Shown here piece after piece: positions 22,858 through 31,081 of a DNA stretch of 64,000 bases (positions are counted from its first letter, which is position 1; each line of letters starts with the position of its first letter). Origin of the DNA: [Mycobacterium] zoologicum (GTDB lineage Bacteria > Actinomycetota > Actinomycetes > Mycobacteriales > Mycobacteriaceae). The stretch lies in assembly GCF_020172665.1 (NCBI RefSeq), contig NZ_CP083985.1, forward strand, positions 167,518 to 231,517, given 5' to 3'. The position numbers and the translations under genes were made by a program. The notes below the pieces were generated by a model. The model had not been told where the DNA came from, did no database searches, and worked only from the letters and a program-made list of their open reading frames with translations.

Positions 22858-24474
22858 ATGCCCGACGAGCGCGGTGAGTTCGCCGACGCCGCGCGCAAAC
22901 GCGAAGCGCAGCTAGCGCAGCGGCTGGCAGCGTCGATGGCGGTCGATCAGCAATTCGAGGCGGTGCTGCGCGGCGCCGTGCAGCACAACCGCGATTCACG
23001 ACAGCGCCTGGACGCAATCGAATCCGAGGTCAAGGAAGCTGCCGCGACGTGGCCGGGCCTGGACACCCCGGCGGGTGCTCGTCAGTTTCAGCAGTTCTTG
23101 ATCGGCAAGACCCGTGAGATCTACCGGGTCGTCGCCGACGGCCTTGCGGACAGTCGGGCCAGAGCCGCCACGGTGCGAATGCTGGGTGGGCGCTACCGGA
23201 TCGACGCCGATCGCACGGTGCACCTGGCCGGCTTCGGTCGGCCGATGAGCCCGGCGTTCGACCGCCCAGCAGACCAGACTGCGTTCGAGGATCTGTTGCG
23301 CGCCAACGATCAGGCGGTGATCGATGCGATGGCCCAAGTGCAAGCCGCGCAGAAAGCCCTCGATGATGCCGCAGCCAAGGCCTACGCGCACGGCGCCGGC
23401 AGCGACGACGCACGCGAGGCCATGGCTCGGCTGCCGGCGTTGAAGAAGAACCTCGCCGACGCCCTTGACAGATTGGGCAAGATCCCCGACTACTCGAAGA
23501 TCGACCCGGCCTCGGTGCATCTGGGTCCCGACGGAGCGGTGTCGTTCACCTACACCCTCGGCGGCCAGAAGATGGCGGTGACCGGCACCCTCAAGAACGG
23601 TACCGGCGAGATCTACGACCAGGGCGCCGGCAGTGGCAGCAGTGCCTACTTCACCTACAAGGACGGCAAACTCGTCGGCTCCCGATTCCTCGACCCCGGC
23701 CGGGTCACTCCCGACGACGCACTGCTGCAGAACGTCATCTTCACGGCCGTGGGTGCCGGTCCCGCCGTCAGTGCAGGCAAGGCCGGCGTCGAAGCCGGCT
23801 GGCAGGGCATGCGGGCACTGTTCGCCCGCGAAGCCCTCGAGGCTGGTGGCGGCAGCGCAACCGGGTTGACCGCCGACAACGTGCTGTCGCGGGCGGTCAC
23901 CCAAGCCGAAATCCGCGCGCACGCCGCCGCGGACGACCTCGCCGCCCACCACCCCGGACTCCACACCCCGGTCACCGCTGAGGAGCACCTCCCGCCGCCA
24001 GTCACCCACGAACACTCGCTGCCGGATGCCGGCCCACACATACCTCACCTACCGAGTGAACCGGCGGTCTCGTGGCCCGCGTTCACCTTGGACAACCCGC
24101 TTGACCACATGAGTCCGGAATTGCGGGTCCTATCCGAGCAGCATCTCACCGGCAGCGGCGAAACGGTGCTCGGGCCATTCACACCCATAGACGGCGGCCT
24201 GTCCTACATGAAATTCGCCGAGCAACGAGGGGCCAGCTACTTCAACATCGGCGACGCCTGGTACACAGTCACCGAGACCCAGCGAATGGCCGCAAATCAG
24301 CACGTTCTTGATATCGCTATCACAAACAACGACGTCATCACCCTATCGGTACCATTTAGAGATGTCGAAGCATCGACGTACACGGCGGCGGAAATTCGAT
24401 ACTTAGAAGCTAACGGATACAGGCGTACCGGCGAAAACACTTTGATCCCGCCGAACAAGGGAGCAGTCCAATGA
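22858..24474 (+). CDS. DUF4226-like polymorphic toxin
   Basis: A 538-aa protein. Residues 1-115 form a helical head (GEFADAARKREAQLAQRLA to RLDAIESEVKEA and LDTPAGARQFQQFLIGKTRE), typical of DUF4226 proteins of mycobacteria. The middle (180-390) has beta-rich and Ala-rich parts plus a Pro/His-rich linker. The C-terminal 125 residues look like a separate toxin module: HLTGSGETVLGPFTPIDGG, GASYFNIGDAWYTVTETQR, ANGYRRTGENTLIPP. I cannot name its activity. The stop overlaps the start of a small low-GC gene that has two paralogs behind it, the layout of toxin plus immunity genes. Export by a type VII system is inferred from the head and setting. Confidence 0.65.
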   Translation: MPDERGEFADAARKREAQLAQRLAASMAVDQQFEAVLRGAVQHNRDSRQRLDAIESEVKEAAATWPGLDTPAGARQFQQFLIGKTREIYRVVADGLADSRARAATVRMLGGRYRIDADRTVHLAGFGRPMSPAFDRPADQTAFEDLLRANDQAVIDAMAQVQAAQKALDDAAAKAYAHGAGSDDAREAMARLPALKKNLADALDRLGKIPDYSKIDPASVHLGPDGAVSFTYTLGGQKMAVTGTLKNGTGEIYDQGAGSGSSAYFTYKDGKLVGSRFLDPGRVTPDDALLQNVIFTAVGAGPAVSAGKAGVEAGWQGMRALFAREALEAGGGSATGLTADNVLSRAVTQAEIRAHAAADDLAAHHPGLHTPVTAEEHLPPPVTHEHSLPDAGPHIPHLPSEPAVSWPAFTLDNPLDHMSPELRVLSEQHLTGSGETVLGPFTPIDGGLSYMKFAEQRGASYFNIGDAWYTVTETQRMAANQHVLDIAITNNDVITLSVPFRDVEASTYTAAEIRYLEANGYRRTGENTLIPPNKGAVQ

Positions 24475-24881
24475 AGGCATTGCTTGAAATTTTTCTCGAA
24501 TATTTTGATATCTTCTATCTTGAACCAAGCTATCGAATTACAGACTCTAGGACATCCGGTTCAGCGCAGATGGATGCTTCTCTCGTGATTAGCGGTCCGA
24601 CGCTGACCTGGCGGTTGGTAAATAACCGTGGACAGATTCAACTGGCCGTCGCCCCGACCGAACTCCTAGCTCGCGAGAATTGGTTCTGGCTATCTGTTAT
24701 CCGCCAGTACTTGGATGGGGACGAGGACACGATTATTGATGCCAACAGTATCGAGTGGTTGCGAAACAATGTAAATCGTATCGAGCAACTTTTCACTGAC
24801 CAGGAAACCGCAGTTCATTCATGCCAGGACCTCAACTCATTGAAAGAGCAAATCGCATCGAGACTGTTCGGACCTCCATAG
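24471..24881 (+). CDS. candidate immunity protein 1
   Basis: A 136-aa acidic, cytoplasmic-type protein (LLEIFLEYFDIFYLEPSYRI to QIASRLFGPP), coupled to the toxin by an ATGA overlap. Two further paralogs follow. Conserved blocks in all three: YxExxYRITxSxxxG, NNRGQ(I/M), VAPTxL-x-ENWFW. Base composition is much poorer in GC than the toxin head, as is usual for toxin tips and immunity genes that move together. I know of no named family for it. Confidence 0.6.
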   Translation: MKALLEIFLEYFDIFYLEPSYRITDSRTSGSAQMDASLVISGPTLTWRLVNNRGQIQLAVAPTELLARENWFWLSVIRQYLDGDEDTIIDANSIEWLRNNVNRIEQLFTDQETAVHSCQDLNSLKEQIASRLFGPP

Positions 24882-24895
24882 ATGTCGGCGACTCG

Positions 24896-24943
24896 GCACG
24901 CGACGGTAACACATTGATGCCGCCAGGCCTAGGGGGAGGATAA
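24896..24943 (+). pseudogene. orphan toxin C-terminal tail
   Basis: Fifteen codons reading ARDGNTLMPPGLGGG and a TAA, abutting the GTG of the second immunity paralog. They match the end of the full-length toxin (RRTGENTLIPPNKGAVQ) in sequence and in position relative to an immunity gene. This looks like the remnant of an older toxin tip whose immunity gene was kept. Confidence 0.6.
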
Positions 24944-25356
24944 GTGACCCGATTATTGGAATTATTTCTCAAATGTCTCGAAGTATTGTACCTAGACCCG
25001 AAATACCGCATCACTGACTCCACGACCGCGGGCTCGCCCACAGAGAATGCTTCGCTGCGGGTGACCGGCGAGGTAGTCAGCTGGCAGGTGATCAACGATC
25101 GAGGTCAGATCTTCGTGGCGGTCGCACCAAGTCGCCTGGACGCGACCGAGAACTGGTTCAGACTCACGTCGGTTCGTCGACACCTTGATGCATCGAAGAG
25201 CGCAGCACGTTCCTGTCGGCGGAGCTTGCCGATTGGCTGAGCTGTAATATTGGCCGAGTGGAAACACTTTTTGCCGACACGATTGTAGAAGCTACCTGTA
25301 AGGCGCTGATCGCGGTGGAGGAAGCGAAAGCCACCGAGCTATTCGGGCCGCCCTGA
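24944..25356 (+). pseudogene. candidate immunity protein 2, frameshifted
   Basis: Begins MTRLLELFLKCLEVLYLDPKYRI in register with its neighbours up to RRHLD (about 25190). From there the family sequence continues in another frame: IEERSTFLSAELADWLSCN, GRVETLFADT and the ending ATELFGPP at 25354-25356. One small insertion or deletion separates the halves. As read, the first frame ends after 98 residues. It could be a dead relic or a sequencing error. Confidence 0.65.
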
Positions 25357-25372
25357 GGTGGAGGTCACTAGA

Positions 25373-25810
25373 ATGAAGACCCTGCTAGAGTATTTCTTGA
25401 ATTATTTCGACGTGCTGTATTTGGATCCGCAATATCGGATTACGAATTCAAGTAGTCGCGGTTACCCGACAATCGACGCGTCGATCCAGCTGACAGGCCC
25501 GATCCTGAGCTGGAACCTGGCAAACAACAGAGGCCAGATGGAGGTGACCGTTGCACCGACGCGGTTGGCGACGGCAGAGAACTGGTTCTGGGTATCGCTG
25601 ATCAAGCAGTACGTCGACGGCGAATCGGAGATCAAGTATCTGTCCGCGGCGGAAGAGATCGAATGGGTGCGCGGAAACATCGACCGAGTCGAACGGGTGT
25701 TGGCAGACGGCTCAACTCTTCAGACCACATGCGAAGAATTGCAGGCACTACGCCAGTCCAACTCAGACAAGTACTGGACAAAACGGCGCCAGGAGCAGGG
25801 GCTGACCTAA
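25373..25810 (+). CDS. candidate immunity protein 3
   Basis: A 145-aa intact paralog (MKTLLEYFLNYFDVLYLDPQYRI, NNRGQMEVTVAPTRL, ENWFWVSLIKQYVDG). GGAGG lies upstream of ATG 25373. Its C-terminus (YWTKRRQEQGLT) differs from the FGPP ending of the other two. It overlaps the convergent dipeptidase stop by four bases. Being intact, it probably protects against a toxin variant made by sister strains. Confidence 0.58.
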   Translation: MKTLLEYFLNYFDVLYLDPQYRITNSSSRGYPTIDASIQLTGPILSWNLANNRGQMEVTVAPTRLATAENWFWVSLIKQYVDGESEIKYLSAAEEIEWVRGNIDRVERVLADGSTLQTTCEELQALRQSNSDKYWTKRRQEQGLT

Positions 25811-26763
25811 CCACCCCAGCTCTCCCGCGCCACCCGTCGGAAGTTCCCGCCGAGCACCGCGGCTACGTCGTCAGAGGCCCAGCCGCGTGCGCAAAGGTGT
25901 TCGCGCAGCCCGAGCCAGCTCTCCGGCGGCATCCACTGGATCGGGCCCCAGCGGGTGTAGCTGTCGTCGAACAGCTGCGGGTTGGCGGCCATCTCATCGG
26001 CGAGTTCGGTGTGGTCGAAAGAGAAGTCGGTGCTGACGCCGACGTGCTCGACGCCCACCAGCTCGACGGCGTACTCCAGGTGCCGCGTCATCGCATCCAG
26101 CGTTGGGGTGTTGGGCCCCAAGAAGATTCCCACCCCGGTGATCCCGACGACGCCGCCGGTGGCCGCGCACGCCCTGGCCTGATCGTCGGTGATGTTGCGG
26201 GGGTGGTCCCAGACCGTCCGCATACAGGAGTGGCTGTAGACCACCGGCCGCCGCGACACCTTGCACAGGTCGAGGCCGGTGCGGGTGCTGCAGTGCGAGC
26301 CGTCGGGCACCATGCCGACGTTGTTCATCTCCGCCACGATGGCACGGCCCCACGCGGTGAGCCCGGCGTCGTCGGTGTCCAGGCAGCCGCTGCCGGCGCG
26401 GTTGGCGTGGTTGTAGGTGGGCAGCAGCGTGCGCACCCCGTGTGAGACCAGCACCGCCAGGTTGTCCAGGTTGTCGTCGAGCGGGTTGGAGTCCTCAAGA
26501 TCGAACACCACCGCGATGCCCCCGGCCCCGGTGATCGCATCCACGTCGCTCACATCGGCAGCCAACGTCGCGCCGGGCAGGGCGTCGACGGAGCGGCGAA
26601 AATGCCGCAGCAGGGCCATGGTGTCGGCGAAGCGCTGCGGCGAATAGCCCGCGTTCACCGACACCAGCGCGCCGCCGGGGTGCTGGTAGCGGGTCAGCGG
26701 CGTCACATCGGTGCCGTCGCGCAGCGGCAGGCAGGTGTGCTGATCCCACAGCAGGGTGCTCAT
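25807..26763 (-). CDS. membrane dipeptidase family (M19) protein
   Basis: A 318-aa TIM-barrel metallopeptidase of the renal-dipeptidase type. Visible motifs: WDQHTCLPL near the N-terminus, VVFDLEDSNPL (bridging Glu region), MVPDGSHCS and PVVYSHSC (metal or substrate His), and HVGVSTDFSFD. In the classic family the first motif is HxD; here the Asp position is Cys, so one metal may be held differently. Family role: hydrolysis of dipeptides, including D-amino acid ones. ATG 26763 begins MSTLLWDQHT. It is divergent from the Rv0133-like gene with 54 bp between. Confidence 0.82.
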   Translation of the reverse strand: MSTLLWDQHTCLPLRDGTDVTPLTRYQHPGGALVSVNAGYSPQRFADTMALLRHFRRSVDALPGATLAADVSDVDAITGAGGIAVVFDLEDSNPLDDNLDNLAVLVSHGVRTLLPTYNHANRAGSGCLDTDDAGLTAWGRAIVAEMNNVGMVPDGSHCSTRTGLDLCKVSRRPVVYSHSCMRTVWDHPRNITDDQARACAATGGVVGITGVGIFLGPNTPTLDAMTRHLEYAVELVGVEHVGVSTDFSFDHTELADEMAANPQLFDDSYTRWGPIQWMPPESWLGLREHLCARGWASDDVAAVLGGNFRRVARESWGG

Positions 26764-26817
26764 GGTCGCTGATCTTGCACCGCGCGGCGCCCGGGTGCGA
26801 CGCATTAGGGTGACCGG

Positions 26818-27423
26818 ATGGCTATCGACGTGCGGCCCGCGAAGAAATCCGACCTCACCGCCCTGGGTGCGACGCTGGGCCGGGCGTTCCACGACGACCC
26901 GGTGTCGATGTGGATGCTGCCCGACGCCGACACCCGCACCGCGCAGTTGTCGAAGTACTTCGCCACCTCCACCCGCTATCACCACCTCGGTGGTGGCGGC
27001 GTCGAGATCGCCTGCGACGGCACGACGGTGGGCGCGGCGGCACTGTGGGACCCGCCGCACCGGTGGAAGCAGTCGAAGGCCTCTCAGCTGCGGATGCTGC
27101 CGGCGCTGATCTGGGCGTTCGGGTTGAAAATCTCACGGGGACGGACGATCTCGGACCTGTTGGAGGACAACCACCCCGAGGAGCCGCACTGGTATCTGGC
27201 GGTGATCGGCAGTGATCCCAATGCCCGCGGCAAGGGTTTCGGGCAGGCCGTCATGCGTTCGCGGCTGGACCGCTGCGACGCCGAGCACTGCCCGGCCTAC
27301 CTGGAGTCCAGCAAGCTGGAGAACGTGCCCTACTACGAGCGCTTCGGTTTTCAGGTGACCGGCGAGATCACGCTGCCCGACGACGGGCCGACGCTGTGGA
27401 AGATGTGGCGCCAGCCCCAGTAA
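26818..27423 (+). CDS. GNAT acetyltransferase (Rv0133-like)
   Basis: A 201-aa GCN5-related N-acetyltransferase: RPAKKSDLTALGATLGRAFH at the start, the acetyl-CoA loop NARGKGFGQAVM (residues about 142-153) and CPAYLESSKLENVPYYERFGF near the end. Length and order match M. tuberculosis Rv0133, and this is the first gene of the conserved backbone in the window. The substrate is unknown. The stop TAA abuts the stop of the convergent nitronate monooxygenase gene. Confidence 0.85.
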   Translation: MAIDVRPAKKSDLTALGATLGRAFHDDPVSMWMLPDADTRTAQLSKYFATSTRYHHLGGGGVEIACDGTTVGAAALWDPPHRWKQSKASQLRMLPALIWAFGLKISRGRTISDLLEDNHPEEPHWYLAVIGSDPNARGKGFGQAVMRSRLDRCDAEHCPAYLESSKLENVPYYERFGFQVTGEITLPDDGPTLWKMWRQPQ

Positions 27424-28542
27424 CTAATCGTCGACGGTGCCGCTGAGGCGTTCGGCGGCGGCGAGGTAGTCCCGGGCGAACTCGAACACGACGTCGCGCG
27501 CGGGCTTGACCTTGTTCATCAGCCCGACGCCCTGCCCGACGAAATACGTTGCCAGGGCCAGCGCCCCGGGATGTCCGGCGTTGGCCAGCTTGTCGACGCG
27601 GCGCAGGGCCGGCTCGGCCAGCATGGACTGCAGCGGCAGCGGCAGGGTGGTGTGCCCGCTGTCGTTGGGCCGCCAGGCGTCGGTCCAGTCCGAAACCAGT
27701 TGCCGGGCAGGCTTTCCGGTACGCCCCGTGGAGCGGATCGTGTCGCGGGAGGTGGCGGCCAGCATCTTCTGCACGGTGTGCGGGGCGGTCTCGGCCTCCT
27801 CGGTGGTCAGCCACACCGAGCCGGTCCATGCCCCGGCCGCACCCAAAGCCACGCAGGCCGCCATCTGCCGGCCCGTCACGATCCCGCCGGCGGCCAGCAC
27901 CGGCACCGCGTCGTCGATCGCGTCGATCACTTCGGGCACCACCACCAGCGTGGAGACCTCGCCGCAGTGACCGCCCGCCTCGGTGCCCTGGGCGACGATC
28001 AGGTCGACGCCGGCGGCCACCTGTTTGATCGCGTGCTCCTTGGCGCCGACCAGGGCCGCGACCGGGATGCCGTGGTCCTTGCCGGATTTGATCATGTAGT
28101 CCGGCGGCACCCCGAGCGCGTTGGCCATCAGCCGGATGGGATGGGTGACGGCGACCTCCAGCAGTTGTTCGCCGGAGCTGCCCGCTAGCATCGCCGAACC
28201 CATCCGCGGGTTTTCCTCGGGCTCAATGTCGTGTGCTGCCAACAGGTCTGCGATGTAGGTCTTGTAGTCGTCGGGGATCCGGTCGGCCAGTTGGCGCCCG
28301 GACAGGTGCTCGCCCTTGCCCTCGAACTTGGCCGGCACGATGATGTCGATGCCGTAGGGCTTGCCCTTCACCTGCTCGTCGATCCAGCTCAGCTCCTGAT
28401 CCAACTGCTCGGGGGTGTAGGCGGCGCCGCCGAGCACACCGAAACCGCCCGCGTTCGTCACGGCGGCCACCACGTCGCGGCAGTGGCTGAACGCGAACAG
28501 CGGAAAGTCGATGCCGTATTGGTCGCAGATCGGGGTTTTCAC
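27424..28542 (-). CDS. nitronate monooxygenase
   Basis: A 372-aa FMN-dependent TIM-barrel enzyme. Visible features: an N-terminal GIDFPLFAFSHCRDVVAAV, the flavin loop GGFGVLGGAAY, IVAQGTEAGGHCGE with the usual catalytic His, PVLAAGGIVTGRQM (phosphate binding) and GAWTGSVWL. Nitronate monooxygenases oxidise propionate 3-nitronate and alkyl nitronates, protecting respiration. Size and motifs are complete. It lies 11 bp from the stop of the FitB-like toxin gene and could be the last gene of that leftward unit. Confidence 0.85.
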   Translation of the reverse strand: MKTPICDQYGIDFPLFAFSHCRDVVAAVTNAGGFGVLGGAAYTPEQLDQELSWIDEQVKGKPYGIDIIVPAKFEGKGEHLSGRQLADRIPDDYKTYIADLLAAHDIEPEENPRMGSAMLAGSSGEQLLEVAVTHPIRLMANALGVPPDYMIKSGKDHGIPVAALVGAKEHAIKQVAAGVDLIVAQGTEAGGHCGEVSTLVVVPEVIDAIDDAVPVLAAGGIVTGRQMAACVALGAAGAWTGSVWLTTEEAETAPHTVQKMLAATSRDTIRSTGRTGKPARQLVSDWTDAWRPNDSGHTTLPLPLQSMLAEPALRRVDKLANAGHPGALALATYFVGQGVGLMNKVKPARDVVFEFARDYLAAAERLSGTVDD

Positions 28543-28553
28543 TTCGCCGCTCC

Positions 28554-28970
28554 TTACGATGATGCCCAGGGGTCGATACAGCGGACACCGAACTCTCTGA
28601 AATGCTTGGTGTTTCGGGTTACCACAACCATGCCGGCCGATTCCGCAACCGCCGCAATAAGCGCGTCATCCAACGGTGCGCGCTCGGGAACCGGGTATGC
28701 AGTGAGGATGCGCGCGGCCGGCAGGTCGAAGGCCAGTACCCGACCGGCAAAGGCGGGCAGCACCCGGTCTTCGAACCACCGTCGGAGAACCTTGCCCTGG
28801 GCTGGGTCAGAGCGCTCCTTGGCCAGCACGCCCCGCTCGATCTCGGCGATAGATATCGCAGAGACAAACTGGTCCCCCACCGGCACGGAAGCCGCCCACG
28901 ACTCGACCGACGGATTGCGGCCACGCACCCGCAGGGCAGATACCACGTTCGTGTCGAGGACGTATCTCAT
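28554..28970 (-). CDS. FitB/VapC-type PIN toxin
   Basis: A 138-aa PIN-domain ribonuclease: [14 protein letters not shown] (first Asp), [14 protein letters not shown] (Glu), [16 protein letters not shown] (Asp) and [32 protein letters not shown] resembles FitB of Neisseria and its relatives. It overlaps the antitoxin gene by four bases (ATGA). The catalytic core is complete. Confidence 0.87.
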   Translation of the reverse strand: MRYVLDTNVVSALRVRGRNPSVESWAASVPVGDQFVSAISIAEIERGVLAKERSDPAQGKVLRRWFEDRVLPAFAGRVLAFDLPAARILTAYPVPERAPLDDALIAAVAESAGMVVVTRNTKHFREFGVRCIDPWASS

Positions 28971-29212
28971 AGATCGGGTATGCGCGCTGTGAGGGGCAGC
29001 CGTTGCGGCTCGAACTCGATCTCGGAGCCTTCGTCGCTACTCAGTAGGTCGACCATGGTGGCGGCCGACTGTTCGAGGGCTCGACTGAGGATCGCCCTGG
29101 CCTCAGCTTCGACGGATCGACGATGCTGCTGGGCACGTTCCCGCAGCGCGGCTTTGGTGCCCGCGGGCAGGTTCCGGATAAGGATCTGTTCGGACTCCAC
29201 GGCACCTCCCAT
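28967..29212 (-). CDS. FitA-like ribbon-helix-helix antitoxin
   Basis: An 81-aa antitoxin: [19 protein letters not shown] is the RHH strand and first helix, and [17 protein letters not shown] the second helix, as in FitA. The C-terminal 30 residues are the toxin-binding tail. ATG 29212 lies almost on top of the palindrome 29215-29234; GTG 29200 (VESEQIL) is an alternative start with GGAGG before it. The pair is expected to bind the palindrome and repress itself. Confidence 0.83.
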   Translation of the reverse strand: MGGAVESEQILIRNLPAGTKAALRERAQQHRRSVEAEARAILSRALEQSAATMVDLLSSDEGSEIEFEPQRLPLTARIPDL

Positions 29213-29214
29213 GC

Positions 29215-29234
29215 GATATCGTTCCTACGATATC
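29215..29234. promoter_or_regulatory. perfect 7-bp inverted repeat, likely antitoxin operator
   Basis: GATATCG and CGATATC flank a six-base spacer (TTCCTA), directly before the antitoxin start. RHH antitoxins bind such palindromes over their own promoter. Confidence 0.75.
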
Positions 29235-29266
29235 ACTGTCGGCACCGCCGAGGGGCGAAAGAAGTA

Positions 29267-30625
29267 TCAGCCCGCCAGCGCGTCGGCGTCGAGCAGCGGC
29301 GGGTCGAGCGGCGCGATCACGCCGGCCCCGGTCAGGTAGCCGACCGCCCGGCCCAGCTCGGTGGCGACGTCGACCACCACCGGACCGACGGTGTTGAGCG
29401 CCCACTGCAGGCCCTGGGCCAGGTCGCTGATCACGAAGATGTCCTGGTCGATGATCGTCTGCAGGTAGTTGAGGATCGGCGGCAGCAGGTAGCTCTCCAG
29501 GAAGAAGCCGGCGCCGCCGGCCAGCGCGCGCAGGCTCAGCATGATGTCGGTGCCGATGTCGGGGTAGCCGTAGCTGTTGATCGCGTCGGTGAGGGCCTGC
29601 TTGAGGTCGACCGGCATGACGAAGCTGTGCAGGATGTCCGGGTCGCTCTGCATGGGGACGCCGTCGAAGTCCGAGCGCATCGGAATCCCGAAGGCCTGCA
29701 AGATGGTCGGGGTGATGTCGACGGTCTGGTAGCTCAGGTTCTGCCCGCCGGCCTGCGCCTCGTTGCCGGCCAGCGAGAAGATCACGAAGCTCGACGTCTC
29801 GTTGGGAGTCTGGAAGCCGTGGCCCAGGCTGAAACCGGGCAGGGTCACGGTCTGTTGGTGGCCGTGGTCGGTGACGGCGATGATCGTCCACTTATCACCG
29901 GTGGCCGACTCGGCGTTGGCGACGGCCTCCAGGATCTGTTTGATGTTGGCCCCGACGTTGACGACGGCCTGCGCGTACTCCGGCGACCCGCCGCTGAATT
30001 CGTGTCCGGCGTGGTCGACCTGGGACTGGTAGGCGAACATGAAGGTGTCCACGTTCGGGTTGGTGGTGGTGCCCAGGATCTTGGCGCTGGTCGCCTCGGT
30101 GACCAGCGCGTCCATCTCCTCCGACGTGGAGCCGCCGGAGATGCCGATGATGTTGTCAGCCGGGTAGCCGCCGGTGGAGGCCATGTCGGTGAACAGGCCC
30201 CGGCCGGAGATGACGGTGGTGTCGACCTCCGGCTTGTAGTACTCGATCAGGTTGAACACCGACGGCCAGGTCGTGTACGGCTCAGGCCGGTAGATGTTGC
30301 TGACCACGCCGTGCTTGTCGTCCCAGACTCCGGTCAGGATCGTCGACCACGACGGCGTGGACATCGTCTGATGCCCGGCGATGCTGGTGGCGGCGGTGAC
30401 GCCGCGGTCCATCAGCATCTTGAAGCCGCTGTCGTCGTTATAGGCGTATTCCAGGATCTTGTCCAGGTTGGTGCCGTCGGTGCCGAGCAGCAGCACGTGC
30501 TCGGCGGCGAGCATCCACTGCGCCGTCACCGCGGACAGTCCCGTCTGCGTTCCGACCGCCGCGCCGGTTCCGGCCACCAGGCCGGCGACGGCCGTACCGC
30601 ACAGAAGCTGCTTGAGGGTTGTCAC
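29267..30625 (-). CDS. secreted alkaline-phosphatase-superfamily phosphodiesterase
   Basis: A 452-aa protein with a signal-like start (LLCGTAVAGLVAGTGAAVG). The core fits the type I phosphodiesterase/nucleotide pyrophosphatase branch: VLLLGTDGTNLDKI (metal Asp), TMSTPSWSTILTGVWDDKHG (nucleophile Ser/Thr region), QSQVDHAGHEF and VTDHGHQQTVTLPG (metal Asp and His). It acts outside the cytoplasm on phosphate esters; the substrate is unknown. GTG 30625 is supported by a matching start in the paralog remnant just upstream. The C-terminal 100 residues are hydrophobic and unusual for the family. Confidence 0.8.
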   Translation of the reverse strand: MTTLKQLLCGTAVAGLVAGTGAAVGTQTGLSAVTAQWMLAAEHVLLLGTDGTNLDKILEYAYNDDSGFKMLMDRGVTAATSIAGHQTMSTPSWSTILTGVWDDKHGVVSNIYRPEPYTTWPSVFNLIEYYKPEVDTTVISGRGLFTDMASTGGYPADNIIGISGGSTSEEMDALVTEATSAKILGTTTNPNVDTFMFAYQSQVDHAGHEFSGGSPEYAQAVVNVGANIKQILEAVANAESATGDKWTIIAVTDHGHQQTVTLPGFSLGHGFQTPNETSSFVIFSLAGNEAQAGGQNLSYQTVDITPTILQAFGIPMRSDFDGVPMQSDPDILHSFVMPVDLKQALTDAINSYGYPDIGTDIMLSLRALAGGAGFFLESYLLPPILNYLQTIIDQDIFVISDLAQGLQWALNTVGPVVVDVATELGRAVGYLTGAGVIAPLDPPLLDADALAG

Positions 30626-30631
30626 GTCGGA

Positions 30632-30759
30632 TCAGCTCAGGTCGAGTGTCAGGTCCGGGATGCTGAACTCGGTGCTGCCCGGCAGCGGCAGTGGTGCGTC
30701 GGTCGGCGCGATGACGCCCGCGCCGGTCAGGTACACAGGAACTGCTTGATCGATGTCAC
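30632..30759 (-). pseudogene. deletion scar of a paralogous phosphodiesterase gene
   Basis: On the minus strand, the first eight codons VTSIKQFL match the start VTTLKQLL of the intact gene. They are joined to a C-terminal ending YLTGAGVIAPTDAPLP to PDLTLDLS that matches YLTGAGVIAPLDPPLL of the intact gene. The junction is at about 30731-30735, so roughly 1.2 kb of coding sequence was lost. The tandem neighbour was therefore once a full second copy. Confidence 0.75.
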
Positions 30760-30922
30760 GATGGATTCCCTATCGAAGTTTCTGCTGGTGGCGGCGACCA
30801 TAGCAGACACCCAGGAAATGATCAGATTATTCGCAGTTTCCTCTTATTTTCTCCAGTCGGCGCTGGGATTAACGAGGTGCTTGCGGCAGCACGAGGACGG
30901 CGACGCGCGTAGGTTCTGCGCT

Positions 30923-31080
30923 ATGCCCGAGGAGACGGGCGCCTTTGCCGACGCAGCACGGGCGCGGGAAGCGGTGCTGGCGCGGCGGTTGGTGACGGCC
31001 GTTGAGCTCGATCGGTCCTTCGAGGAAATTCTGCGTGGCGCCCATCGGATCTCGACCTCAAGCGCATCCAGTCGCCCCAA
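30923..31080 (+). pseudogene. orphan head of a DUF4226-like toxin
   Basis: Begins MPEETGAFADAARAREAVLA and continues RRLVTAVELDRSFEEILRGA, closely matching the head of the toxin at 22858 (MPDERGEFADAARKREAQLA). After about 40 residues the frame shifts: LDLKRIQS, matching RLDAIES, lies in another frame. Similarity ends at the convergent DUF4185 gene. It is a 5' fragment with no toxin module. Confidence 0.7.
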
Positions 31081-31081
31081 T

